A stretch of 64,000 nucleotides of DNA from Fodinibacter sp963763015 (GTDB lineage Bacteria; Actinomycetota; Actinomycetes; Actinomycetales; Dermatophilaceae): contig CAVXML010000011.1 of assembly GCA_963763015.1 (NCBI GenBank), positions 496,001 to 560,000 on the forward strand, read 5' to 3'. Below the pieces are notes generated by a model, which was given only the letters and a program-made list of their open reading frames with translations, did not search any database and was not told the origin of the DNA. Shown here in pieces: positions 8,559-16,143 of this stretch. The translations under genes were made by a program, and so were the position numbers. The first letter of the stretch is position 1, and each line of letters begins with the position of its first letter.

Positions 8559-9014
8559 ATGGACACGGCGTATGCGGCCTACCTCGAACAGCTGCGGAGC
8601 CATCGGGCCGAGCTGGGGGAGTCGATGGCGGCCCTCGATGCCGCGCTGGCACTGCCGGTCGGGCTGGGCACGGGGTGGCGGCGCCGCGTCCGGGCGGCGC
8701 TCACCGAGCTGGCCCACGACCTGCGGGACCACGTGGCCCTGACCGAGGCCGAGGGCGCGCTCTACGCCGACATCCGGACGACGGCACCGCGCCTCACCCA
8801 CGGGGTGGAGCTGCAGCTGAAGGACCACGCCGAGCTGCTGGCCGAGGTCGAGCGGCTCCTCGACGAGCGCGACGAGGGCATGCGCGAGCCGGCGGAGGTG
8901 GCCGCCCACCGCGAGGCGGCCACCCGCCTGCTCGGTCGGCTGGTGCGGCACCGGCAGCGCGGCTCGGACCTCATCTACGAGGCGTACGCCGTGGACATCG
9001 GCGGGTCGGGCTGA
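8559..9014 (+). CDS. Hemerythrin-like helical protein
   Basis: 151 aa, cytoplasmic, all-helical, with a spacing of His and Glu typical of the HHE/hemerythrin-like fold: DLRDH with a following Glu-rich helix (residues ~50-60), KDHAELLAEVERLLDE (~88-103), and HRQRGSDLIYEAY near the C-terminus. Such proteins can bind a di-iron centre; whether every ligand is present cannot be settled by eye. The GGGAGG at 8547-8552 gives a good ribosome site for ATG 8559. It is transcribed divergently from menE and convergently towards menB. Possible roles are iron, oxygen or NO sensing, all inferred. Confidence 0.6.
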   Translation: MDTAYAAYLEQLRSHRAELGESMAALDAALALPVGLGTGWRRRVRAALTELAHDLRDHVALTEAEGALYADIRTTAPRLTHGVELQLKDHAELLAEVERLLDERDEGMREPAEVAAHREAATRLLGRLVRHRQRGSDLIYEAYAVDIGGSG

Positions 9015-9051
9015 GAGCACCTCCCGCTGACGGGGGAGGCAGGTCGAGGGA

Positions 9052-9095
9052 GCAGGACGTGCCCGGGATCCGGCATCCGGCTCGGCATGTCCTGC
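9052..9095. terminator. Hairpin between convergent genes, probable bidirectional terminator
   Basis: A 12-base stem (GCAGGACGTGCC at 9052-9063 pairing with GGCATGTCCTGC at 9084-9095, one G-U pair) with a 20-base loop lies between the hemerythrin-like gene and menB, which face each other. A smaller stem, CCTCCC at 9020-9025 with GGGAGG at 9034-9039, lies just before it. There is no T-run, which is common for actinobacterial terminators. Confidence 0.55.
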
Positions 9096-9138
9096 CCGGT
9101 CGACGTGTCAGCAGGGTTTCAGGCGGGACCTCAGCCGC

Positions 9139-10080
9139 TCAGAAGTACCAGGGGAAGGGCGACCAGTCGGGCTGGCGCTTCTCGAGGAACTGGTCGCGGC
9201 CCTCGACGGCCTCGTCGGTCATGTAGGCCAGCCGGGTCGCCTCGCCGGCGAAGACCTGCTGTCCCATGAGGCCGTCGTCGACGAGGTTGAACGCGAACTT
9301 GAGCATCCGCTGGGCCTGGGGGCTCTTGCCCAGCACCTCTCGGGCGACGTTCAGCGCCTCGGCCTCCAGGTCGGCGTGGTCGGCGACGAGGTTGACGGCG
9401 CCCATCGCGTGCATCTCGTCGGCCGAGTAGGTCCGACCCAGGAAGAAGATCTCGCGTGCTCGCTTCTGCCCCACCATCCGGGCCAGGTACGCGGACCCGT
9501 AGCCGCCGTCGAAGCTGCCGACGTCGGCATCCGTCTGCTTGAACCGCGCGTGCTGCCGGGACGCGATGGTGAGGTCGCAGACGACGTGCAGTGAGTGGCC
9601 GCCCCCGGCCGCCCAGCCGCCGACGACGGCCACCACGACCTTCGGCATGGTGCGGATGAGGCGCTGCACCTCGAGGATGTGCAGGCGACCGCCCTCGGCC
9701 CTGACCCGGCGCTCGTCGACGGTGTCGGAGGTCTCGCCCTCGGCGTACTGGTAGCCCGACCGGCCGCGGATGCGCTGGTCCCCGCCGGTGCAGAAGGCCC
9801 ACTTCCCCGCGCTCCCCGTCCCGTCGGCACCGGGGCCGTTGCCGGTGAGGAGGACGACCCCGACGTCGGCGGTGCGCCGGGCGTGGTCGAGCACGCGCGC
9901 AAGCTCGTCGACCGTGTGGGGACGGAACGCGTTGAGCACCTGCGGGCGGTCGAAGGCCACCCGCACGCAGCCGAGCCCGACGGCCCGGTGGTAGGTCACG
10001 TCGGTGAGGTCCTCGAAGCCGGGCACCTCCGCCCACGCCGTGGGGTCGAACGTCTCGCTGACACCGGGGATCGCGCTCAC
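9139..10080 (-). CDS. menB: 1,4-dihydroxy-2-naphthoyl-CoA synthase MenB
   Basis: Crotonase-fold enzyme, 313 aa, that closes the second ring of the naphthoquinone by Dieckmann-type cyclisation of o-succinylbenzoyl-CoA. Near-identical in layout to the M. tuberculosis enzyme: FRPHTVDEL, the CTGGDQRIRGRSGYQYA loop, GWAAGGGHSLH oxyanion region, KQTDADVGSFDGGYGS and the C-terminal PDWSPFPWYF. GTG 10080 is preferred over GTG 10113 because TAGCCT lies seven bases upstream of it and the extra 11 codons are not family-like. It diverges from menC across 50 bases. Confidence 0.96.
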   Translation of the reverse strand: MSAIPGVSETFDPTAWAEVPGFEDLTDVTYHRAVGLGCVRVAFDRPQVLNAFRPHTVDELARVLDHARRTADVGVVLLTGNGPGADGTGSAGKWAFCTGGDQRIRGRSGYQYAEGETSDTVDERRVRAEGGRLHILEVQRLIRTMPKVVVAVVGGWAAGGGHSLHVVCDLTIASRQHARFKQTDADVGSFDGGYGSAYLARMVGQKRAREIFFLGRTYSADEMHAMGAVNLVADHADLEAEALNVAREVLGKSPQAQRMLKFAFNLVDDGLMGQQVFAGEATRLAYMTDEAVEGRDQFLEKRQPDWSPFPWYF

Positions 10081-10087
10081 GGCCGCA

Positions 10088-10123
10088 AGGCTAGCCGGGC
10101 GTCCGCGTGCCACAGCCTACGGT
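10088..10123. promoter_or_regulatory. Divergent leaderless promoters of menB and menC
   Basis: On the minus strand TAGCCT (10088-10093) lies seven bases before the menB GTG; on the plus strand TACGGT (10118-10123) lies seven bases before the menC ATG. Neither gene has a Shine-Dalgarno motif. The two promoters must overlap in their -35 regions, so binding by one RNA polymerase may hinder the other. Confidence 0.45.
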
Positions 10124-10130
10124 GGGTCGT

Positions 10131-11129
10131 ATGCCGTCGCCCGGTCTCGGTGACCTCCTCGCAGCGCTGCACGTCGTGGCCATCCCGATGCGGATGCCGT
10201 TCCGCGGGGTCACGACGCGCGAGGTGGCGCTCATCGAGGGGCCTTCCGGGTGGGGGGAGTTCGGCCCGTTCCTCGAGTACCCGCCCGCGGAGGCGTCGCG
10301 CTGGCTGGCCTCGGCCGTCGAGGCGGCGTGGGGGTCCTGGCCGCCGGCCGTGCGGCACCAGGTCCCCGTCAACGCGACGGTGCCCGCGGTGGAGCCGGAC
10401 CGGGTGGCCGAGGTCCTGGAGCGGTTCCCTGGGTGCACGACGGCCAAGGTGAAGGTCGCCGAGCAGGGACAGGACCTCGCGCAGGACGTGGCCCGGGTCG
10501 CCGAGGTGCGGGCGGTGCTGGGACCACGGGGCCGGATCCGCGTGGACGCCAACGGGGCCTGGTCGGTGCAGGACGCACAGGGTGCCCTCGCCCGGTTGGC
10601 GCCCTTCGACCTTGAGTACGCCGAGCAACCGTGCCGCACCGTCGCGCAGCTCCGTGACCTCCGAGTCGCACTGGCGCGCACCGGAGTCCACGTGCCGGTC
10701 GCCGCGGACGAGTCCATCCGCAAGGCGGAGGACCCCCTGCGGGTCCGTGACCTCGAGGCGGCCGACATCGTCGTCGTCAAGGCGGCGCCGCTCGGCGGAG
10801 TCCGACAGGCCCTCGAGGTCGTCGAGGCGTGCGGCCTCCCCGCGGTCGTCTCGTCGGCGCTCGACACCAGCGTGGGCATCGCCAGCGGCGTGGCGCTCGC
10901 CGCGGCTCTGCCCGAGCTCGACCACGCCTGTGGGCTGGGGACCGTCGCGCTGCTCGGCGGAGACGTCACCGCCCGTCCGCTCGTGCCCGAGGGAGGGGTG
11001 CTGACCGTCGCCCGCGTCGCCGCCGACGCCGACCTCCTCGACCGCTGGGCCGCCGCCGACGACCGCGCCGCGTGGTGGCGCGCCCGGGTCGAGGCCTGCT
11101 GGAGCCGGCTGGAGGAGGTGGCGACGTGA
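10131..11129 (+). CDS. menC: o-Succinylbenzoate synthase MenC
   Basis: Enolase-superfamily dehydratase, 332 aa, making o-succinylbenzoate from SHCHC. The catalytic Lys of the second barrel strand lies in the TAKVKV stretch near residue 107, the metal-binding carboxylates are in RVDANGAWS (~residue 139), EYAEQPC (~166) and ADESI (~194), and the C-terminal Lys is in VVKAAPLGG (~216). The length fits the short actinobacterial form. Its TGA overlaps the GTG of the following VOC gene, and the heliorhodopsin gene follows, so all three probably share one mRNA. Confidence 0.94.
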   Translation: MPSPGLGDLLAALHVVAIPMRMPFRGVTTREVALIEGPSGWGEFGPFLEYPPAEASRWLASAVEAAWGSWPPAVRHQVPVNATVPAVEPDRVAEVLERFPGCTTAKVKVAEQGQDLAQDVARVAEVRAVLGPRGRIRVDANGAWSVQDAQGALARLAPFDLEYAEQPCRTVAQLRDLRVALARTGVHVPVAADESIRKAEDPLRVRDLEAADIVVVKAAPLGGVRQALEVVEACGLPAVVSSALDTSVGIASGVALAAALPELDHACGLGTVALLGGDVTARPLVPEGGVLTVARVAADADLLDRWAAADDRAAWWRARVEACWSRLEEVAT

Positions 11130-11857
11130 GCGGCATCCGCTGGACCTGGCTCTTCCTCGACTCGCCCCGCGCGCAGGCCGAGCGCTCGTGGGGCTTCTGG
11201 GCGCAGGTGACCGGGTCGTCGCTGTCGCCGGTCCGTGGAGAGCGGGGCGAGTTCGCCACCCTGGTGCCCGCCCGCGGTGACAGCTGGCTCAAGCTCCAGG
11301 CGGTGGACGAGGGGCCGGGCGGCAGCCACCTCGACCTCGACACCGACGACGTCGCCGCGGCCGCCGCACGGGCGGAGCGACTGGGCGCGACCCGCACGGG
11401 GTCCATCGGCGACTCCGTCGTGGTGCTCCGGTCACCTGGCGGCTTCGCGTTCTGCCTCACGAGGTGGCGCGGCGTCAGGAAGCAGGTGCGGGATGGGGTC
11501 CCGGACCTCGTCGACCAGGTCTGCCTGGACATCCCCGAGGACCGCCACGAGGCCGAGGTGGCCTTCTGGACCCGGCTCACCGGGTGGCCGTGGGTGGACC
11601 TGGAGGAGCCGGAGCTGTCCGCCCTCCGCCGGCCGGACGGCATCCCGCTGCGGATCCTGCTCCAGCGCCTGGATGAGCGGACCGGGCCGGTGCGGTCGCA
11701 CGTCGACCTCGCGTGCGTCGACCGACGGGCGACCCGTGCCCGGCACCTCGCCGCGGGCGCCCGTGTGGTGAAGGAGCGGGAGCAGTGGACCGTCATGGAG
11801 GACCCGGTGGGCCGGGTGTACTGCCTGACCGACCGCAGCCCCACCGCATCCGCGTAG
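11126..11857 (+). CDS. VOC (glyoxalase/bleomycin-resistance fold) family protein
   Basis: 243 aa with two VOC-like modules: residues ~5-112 (IRWTWLFLDSP to GGFAFCLTRW) and ~125-238 (DQVCLDIPEDRHEAEVAFWTRLTGWPW to DPVGRVYCLTD). The second module ends in the typical DPxGRxYCL pattern. Likely metal ligands are the His in SHLDLDTDD of the first module and SHVDLACVD of the second. The substrate is unknown. Translationally coupled to menC (GTGA overlap) and 23 bases ahead of the heliorhodopsin gene, so a link with quinone or photoreceptor function is possible but unproven. Confidence 0.75.
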   Translation: MSGIRWTWLFLDSPRAQAERSWGFWAQVTGSSLSPVRGERGEFATLVPARGDSWLKLQAVDEGPGGSHLDLDTDDVAAAAARAERLGATRTGSIGDSVVVLRSPGGFAFCLTRWRGVRKQVRDGVPDLVDQVCLDIPEDRHEAEVAFWTRLTGWPWVDLEEPELSALRRPDGIPLRILLQRLDERTGPVRSHVDLACVDRRATRARHLAAGARVVKEREQWTVMEDPVGRVYCLTDRSPTASA

Positions 11858-11880
11858 GGCCCGAGCAGCGAAGAGGGGGC

Positions 11881-12729
11881 ATGAGCACCCTCCCGCTGGA
11901 CATCACCACCCGCTCCGTGGACGTGCCGCCCGACCGGGCCCGCCGCCTGCGGCTGGTCAACGTCGTGATGGGGCTGCTGCACCTGGTCTCCGGCGCGGCC
12001 ATGGTTGCGCTGAGCACCGACTTCACCCTGCCCGTCTCCGTCTTCGCCCTCGGCGGGCCGCCGGGAACACCGCTCGAGGACGGCACGCTGTCGGGCCTCG
12101 TCGACGTGCCGCTGGCGTGGGCGACCGCGAGCTTCCTCCTCCTCAGCGCGTTCTTCCACCTCCTCATCGCCTCCCCGTGGGGGTTCGGCCGCTACGTCGG
12201 CGAGCTCGAGCGCGGCCGGAACCGGTTCCGCTGGGTGGAGTACTCGCTGTCGTCGACGCTGATGATCGTGCTCATCGCCCTCGTCACCGGCATCACCGAC
12301 CTCGCGGCCCTCGTCGGGCTGGCGTTCGCCAACGTGTCCATGATCCTGTTCGGCTGGCTCATGGAGGTCGCGAACAACGGGCTCGTGCACGGCCGCGACC
12401 AGTCCCCGGCGAGGGGTCAGCGAGCCTGGTGGACACCGTTCTGGTTCGGGTGCGTCGCCGGCATCGGGCCGTGGCTGGCGATCGCGGCCTATCTCTGGGC
12501 GGCGATCACCGTGCTCGACGGCGAGGGACCACCCGGGTTCGTCTGGGGCATCCTCGTCAGCCTGTTCGTCCTGTTCAACACCTTCGCCCTCAACCAGTGG
12601 CTGCAGTACCGGCAGGTGGGGCGCTGGAAGGACTACCTCTTCGGGGAGTGGCAGTACGTCATCCTCAGCCTCGTCGCCAAGTCCGTGCTCGCCTGGCAGG
12701 TCTTCGCCAACACGCTCATCCCCACCTGA
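11881..12729 (+). CDS. Heliorhodopsin (type-3 microbial rhodopsin)
   Basis: Seven-helix retinal protein, 282 aa, of the heliorhodopsin family, which sits in the membrane with the N-terminus inside, opposite to type-1 rhodopsins. The Schiff-base lysine is Lys267 in the last helix (SLVAKSVLAW) and the counterion is Glu120 in RFRWVEYS. His34 and His93 match the conserved buried histidines of the family, and the long first loop (residues ~47-78) is typical. No proton-pump carboxylate pattern is seen, in line with a sensory or regulatory role known for the family. It follows the VOC gene by 23 bases with GAGGGGG as ribosome site, and nearly touches mycothione reductase (9 bases, convergent). No retinal-forming oxygenase is in the window. 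Confidence 0.93.
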   Translation: MSTLPLDITTRSVDVPPDRARRLRLVNVVMGLLHLVSGAAMVALSTDFTLPVSVFALGGPPGTPLEDGTLSGLVDVPLAWATASFLLLSAFFHLLIASPWGFGRYVGELERGRNRFRWVEYSLSSTLMIVLIALVTGITDLAALVGLAFANVSMILFGWLMEVANNGLVHGRDQSPARGQRAWWTPFWFGCVAGIGPWLAIAAYLWAAITVLDGEGPPGFVWGILVSLFVLFNTFALNQWLQYRQVGRWKDYLFGEWQYVILSLVAKSVLAWQVFANTLIPT

Positions 12730-12738
12730 CCGCTCCGG

Positions 12739-14130
12739 TCACAGCGGGAGCCCGAGCAGCGCGTTCTCGACGACCTCGGACAGCGCCGGGTGGATCCAGT
12801 ACTGCCCGCGCGCCACGTCGTGGGCGTGCTGACCGAAGGTCGCCGCCTGGATGAGCGGCTGGATGAGCGTGGAGGAGCTCGGCCCCACGGCGTGCGCGGC
12901 CAGCACCCGACCGGAGACGTCGGCGTGCACGGTGAGCAGCCCGGTCGTGTCCTCCAGCGCCCAGCCGTAGGCGACGTCACCGAAGGACTGGGTCGCGCTG
13001 ACGAAGCGCACACCGGCGGTGGTGAGCTCGGCGGCGGTCGGTCCGAACGCGGCCACCTGCGGGTGACCGAACACGGCGTGCGGCACCGGGCGCCCGTCGT
13101 CCTTGCGCGGCGGACCGGGGATGCGGCCGGCATCCACCGCGACGTTGTGGGCCACGACCCGCGCCCCCTGGTTCGCGACGTGCTTGAGCTGGTACTCGGT
13201 GCAGATGTCCCCCAGCGCCCACACCCCCGGTGCCGTGGTGCGCTGCTCGGAGTCCACGACGAGTCGCCCGTCGTCATGGCACTCGAGCCCTCCGGCGGCG
13301 GGGTCGAGCAGGTCGGTGTTCGGATGCCGTCCCACCGCAAGGAGCACCACCTCCGCCTCGATGTGGCCGGGTCCGTCGGGACCGTCGAGCGCGATGTGCC
13401 ACACGCCGTCGACGCGCTCCGCCGAGGTGGGGGTGGACGAGAGCCGGAGGTCGTGGCGTCTGCCCGCCACCTCGGTGTACCGCTCCGAGACCTCGACCTC
13501 CTCGTGGCGAAGGAGGGCCGGGCCCCGCTGCACCACGGTGACCTCGACCCCGAAGGCGGAGAAGACGTGCGCCATCTCGCAGGCGACGAAGCCGCCTCCG
13601 ATGACGGCCATCCGGGCTGGGAGGGCGTCGAGGCGCATGATCGTGTCGGAGGTGTGGAGGCCGCGGGCGGGGTCCACATCGGTGAGTCCGTCCACGGGGA
13701 GGCCCATCGGCCGGCTGCCCGCGGCGACGACCACCCGGTCGGCGGTGACCTCCTCCCCGGTCGAGAGCGCGAGGCGGCGGTCGCCGGTGAACCGCGCGCG
13801 GGCCGCGTAGACGGTGACCTCGTCCTGCGACCGCCGGTAGGCCTCACCTCCCGCGGAGATGGGGTCGATCCTCCCGAAGATGCGGTCACGGAGCCCCGGC
13901 CAGTCGACGTGGGGCGCGGCGAACGTGACGCCCAGCCGGGCTGCGTCGTGCGCCTCCACGACCCGGTCGGCCGGGACCACGAACATCTTCGTGGGGATGC
14001 AGCCGACGTTGAGGCAGGTGCCCCCGAAGGTGCCCGACTCGACGATGGCGACGTCGAGCCCCGCGAGTTCCGGGGTGAGCAGGGAGTTCCCCGAGCCGCT
14101 GCCGATGATGACGAGGTCGTGGTGCGGCAT
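12739..14130 (-). CDS. mtr: Mycothione reductase
   Basis: NADPH-dependent flavoprotein disulfide reductase, 463 aa, that regenerates mycothiol, the actinobacterial low-molecular-weight thiol. The FAD motif is GSGSGN at residues 10-15 and the redox cysteines are Cys39 and Cys44 in GGTCLNVGCIPTK. The NAD(P) motif is VIGGGFVACEMA, and the C-terminal HPALSE holds the active-site His and Glu of the dimer partner. GSGSGN and the C-terminal YWIHPALSEVVENALLGL match mycothione reductase better than dihydrolipoamide or glutathione reductases. ATG 14130 has TACGCT seven bases upstream on its strand. Confidence 0.93.
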   Translation of the reverse strand: MPHHDLVIIGSGSGNSLLTPELAGLDVAIVESGTFGGTCLNVGCIPTKMFVVPADRVVEAHDAARLGVTFAAPHVDWPGLRDRIFGRIDPISAGGEAYRRSQDEVTVYAARARFTGDRRLALSTGEEVTADRVVVAAGSRPMGLPVDGLTDVDPARGLHTSDTIMRLDALPARMAVIGGGFVACEMAHVFSAFGVEVTVVQRGPALLRHEEVEVSERYTEVAGRRHDLRLSSTPTSAERVDGVWHIALDGPDGPGHIEAEVVLLAVGRHPNTDLLDPAAGGLECHDDGRLVVDSEQRTTAPGVWALGDICTEYQLKHVANQGARVVAHNVAVDAGRIPGPPRKDDGRPVPHAVFGHPQVAAFGPTAAELTTAGVRFVSATQSFGDVAYGWALEDTTGLLTVHADVSGRVLAAHAVGPSSSTLIQPLIQAATFGQHAHDVARGQYWIHPALSEVVENALLGLPL

Positions 14131-14273
14131 GCCGGTCAGCGTATGCCGCGCTCGTCCACATCCGCCCCGTCGCCGCGGGTGGTGTCCACAGGAGCCGGCC
14201 TGCGCCGTCGCCCGGTGGTGGGCGCAGGTGGAGTGGTGCCACCGGCCACCGGGCCGGGCCGGGAGGAGGGTGG
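14131..14273. promoter_or_regulatory. Divergent intergenic region of mtr and the WXG-type pair
   Basis: This 143-base gap contains the candidate mtr -10 box (TACGCT on the minus strand, 14138-14143). On the plus strand GGGAGGAGGGTGG at 14261-14273 gives the ribosome site of the WXG-type gene. No other gene is visible. Confidence 0.35.
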
Positions 14274-14525
14274 ATGGACGGGGAGGCCTACCTGTTGGAG
14301 CTCTCGGGCGACCTGCGTGCCGCCGCCGCCCGACTGGACTCACGGCGGGTGGCCCTGAGCCGGTACGCGCTGGTGTGGTGGCACGGGGAGGCCGCCGAGC
14401 GCTACCAGCAGCGGGTCGCCCACCGCGTGACCGCCCTGCACGACCTCTCCCGCGCCATGGAGGGCGCGGCCGGGATGGCCGAGGAGCTGGCCGGTGTCGT
14501 CTCGGCCCTCGGGCTCCGGGAATGA
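14274..14525 (+). CDS. WXG100-like small helical protein
   Basis: 83 aa, predicted helical hairpin: helix 1 residues ~5-33, a turn with W36-H37-G38 (WXG), helix 2 ~39-75. This is the architecture of ESAT-6/WXG100 proteins that act as partners or substrates of type VII secretion. No C-terminal YxxxD/E is present. Its TGA overlaps the ATG of the next gene, whose N-terminus is also WXG-like, suggesting the two products form a heterodimer. Assignment rests on length, the WXG turn and gene pairing; it could instead be an unrelated short helical protein. Confidence 0.55.
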   Translation: MDGEAYLLELSGDLRAAAARLDSRRVALSRYALVWWHGEAAERYQQRVAHRVTALHDLSRAMEGAAGMAEELAGVVSALGLRE

Positions 14526-15676
14526 CGCGGATCGGCGTGCGGTCCGACGCCCTGATCGAGGTCGCCGCCGCGTCGGCACGGCTCGCGGACGAGGTGCGGG
14601 AGGAGGCCGCCGGGCTGGCCGCCTCCGTCTCGTGCGCTCGTGCCCCCTTCGCCGGCGGCTGGGGTGGCCGGGCGGCAGCAGCGACCGTTGCGATCGGCTG
14701 GGTGCGGGTGCAGGCGGCGGTGGTCGGGGTCGTGGGGCCGGGCGGTGCCTGGGGTGAGGCGCTGGCCCTCGACGCCCTGGCCGTGGACCTGCGGGCGGCG
14801 GCCCGGGTCTACGCGCGGGTCGAGGGCTCGGTGCGCGCGGTGCTCGAGGGCGTGCGGGCCGGTGCCGACCTGGCGGCGAGGGGTGGCTGGCTCACCGACG
14901 GCGTGGGCTCGGTGCCGGTGGTCCTCTCGGTGACGCCGACGCCGGGAGCCGGCTACGGCCCGGGTGCGGGCACGGCCGGCGTTCTCGGCGGGGTGGCCGG
15001 ACTCGTCTCGGCCGGCGAGGGCCTCGACGGCGGCCGGGTGCGGGTGCTCGAGACCACCCTCCCCGAGGGGGAGTCGGGATGGGTGGTCGTCGTCCCCGGG
15101 ACCCAGGAGTGGTCGCCCCGGCCGAGCACGAACCCCTTCGATGTCACCACCGACGTGCGGGCGATGCTGGGTGACGCCACCCTCGCCGCGGCGGGGGTCG
15201 CCCTCGCGCTCGAGCGGGCCAAGGCGGCATCCGGGCGGTCGGACCCCGACGACCCGGTGCTCCTCGTGGGGCACAGCCAGGGCGGCATCCTCGCCGCCGC
15301 CCTGGCGAGCGACCCGACCTTCCGGGCGCGTCACCACGTCACCCACGTCGTGACGTCGGGGGCCCCCGTGGGGCTGTTCCCCGTGGGGGCCGACGTCCGT
15401 GTCCTGGCGGTCGAGCACACCGACGACCCGGTGCCCCGGCTCGACCTCAGCCCCAACCCGGCGAGCTCCCGGTGGGTCACCATCCGGGCCCCCCGCGGCC
15501 GGGCGCCGGTCGACGTGACCTCTCACCGGCGGGAGGCCTACGTCGAGACGGTGGCGGCCGCGGAGATGGCACCCCACGGGACCGTGCCGGGGCTCGACGG
15601 CTGGCAGGTATCGGCCTGGCCCTTCCTCGCAGTTCCGGTGCGGTCGGTCTCGGAGTTCCAGGTGCGCCGGGGGTGA
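14522..15676 (+). CDS. WXG-type N-terminal domain fused to an alpha/beta hydrolase
   Basis: 384 aa. Residues ~1-120 are helical with a WXG turn at W47-G-G and a YxxxE sequence (Y97 to E101), the type VII secretion signal form. A glycine/alanine-rich linker covers ~140-165. The hydrolase domain follows: VVVVPGTQEW (~188-197), nucleophile elbow GHSQGG with Ser252, a likely Asp in HTDDPVPR and a late His in MAPHGTV. There is no Sec signal peptide. Coupled to the small WXG-like gene by ATGA overlap. I infer an exported or surface lipase/esterase-like effector; the substrate is unknown and no type VII core gene is in the window. Confidence 0.65.
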   Translation: MTRIGVRSDALIEVAAASARLADEVREEAAGLAASVSCARAPFAGGWGGRAAAATVAIGWVRVQAAVVGVVGPGGAWGEALALDALAVDLRAAARVYARVEGSVRAVLEGVRAGADLAARGGWLTDGVGSVPVVLSVTPTPGAGYGPGAGTAGVLGGVAGLVSAGEGLDGGRVRVLETTLPEGESGWVVVVPGTQEWSPRPSTNPFDVTTDVRAMLGDATLAAAGVALALERAKAASGRSDPDDPVLLVGHSQGGILAAALASDPTFRARHHVTHVVTSGAPVGLFPVGADVRVLAVEHTDDPVPRLDLSPNPASSRWVTIRAPRGRAPVDVTSHRREAYVETVAAAEMAPHGTVPGLDGWQVSAWPFLAVPVRSVSEFQVRRG

Positions 15677-15684
15677 CCATGCGG

Positions 15685-16143
15685 TCACGACTGTGCGGCG
15701 GCGACCGGCACCACGAGGACGCTGAACCGCACCAGCCGGCCGAGCAGGCAGAGGGCGCCGAAGACCCACCTCCCCTGACCCGCTGCACCCGCCGCGACGC
15801 TCACCACGGCGAGCGGGGGGACGCCGAGCGACGCGGCGGCCAGCACCACGGGAGGTCCGGTGCGAGGCGACGTCAGCCAGGCCGTGACACGCTCGCCCCA
15901 GCGGGCCGCCCGCGCGGACAGCGGCCGCCCCCGCCACGGGTGCCACGCGCGTCCTCGCCGGCCGGTCTCGAAGAGCACGAGCTTGCCGACGGTCTGGCCC
16001 ACGGCCAGGGCGGGCACCACGACCAGCAGCGTGTCCAACGGTCCGGTCGCCGCGACGACCGCCCAGGCCTCCGCGTTGAGCACGGGGACCAGGGCGGACG
16101 CGACACCCACCGCGACCGCGAGCCCAACGGCCAGGACGGTCAC
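15685..16143 (-). CDS. Small polytopic membrane protein, possibly SNARE-associated/VTT-like
   Basis: 152 aa with four to five hydrophobic segments and a basic cytoplasmic loop (residues ~60-82). The segment GQTVGKLVLFETGRRG resembles the YqaA/DedA-type (VTT) membrane proteins, but the match is only by eye. GTG start overlaps the TGA of the CDP-alcohol phosphatidyltransferase gene, so the two are coupled and may act together in lipid metabolism or transport. Ends eight bases from the convergent hydrolase gene. Confidence 0.55.
   Translation of the reverse strand: MTVLAVGLAVAVGVASALVPVLNAEAWAVVAATGPLDTLLVVVPALAVGQTVGKLVLFETGRRGRAWHPWRGRPLSARAARWGERVTAWLTSPRTGPPVVLAAASLGVPPLAVVSVAAGAAGQGRWVFGALCLLGRLVRFSVLVVPVAAAQS

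Noticed and set aside
12739..14343. Longer mycothione reductase start upstream of 14130
   Set aside because: The extra 71 residues are Arg/His/Pro-rich non-family sequence; a promoter-like box sits just ahead of ATG 14130.
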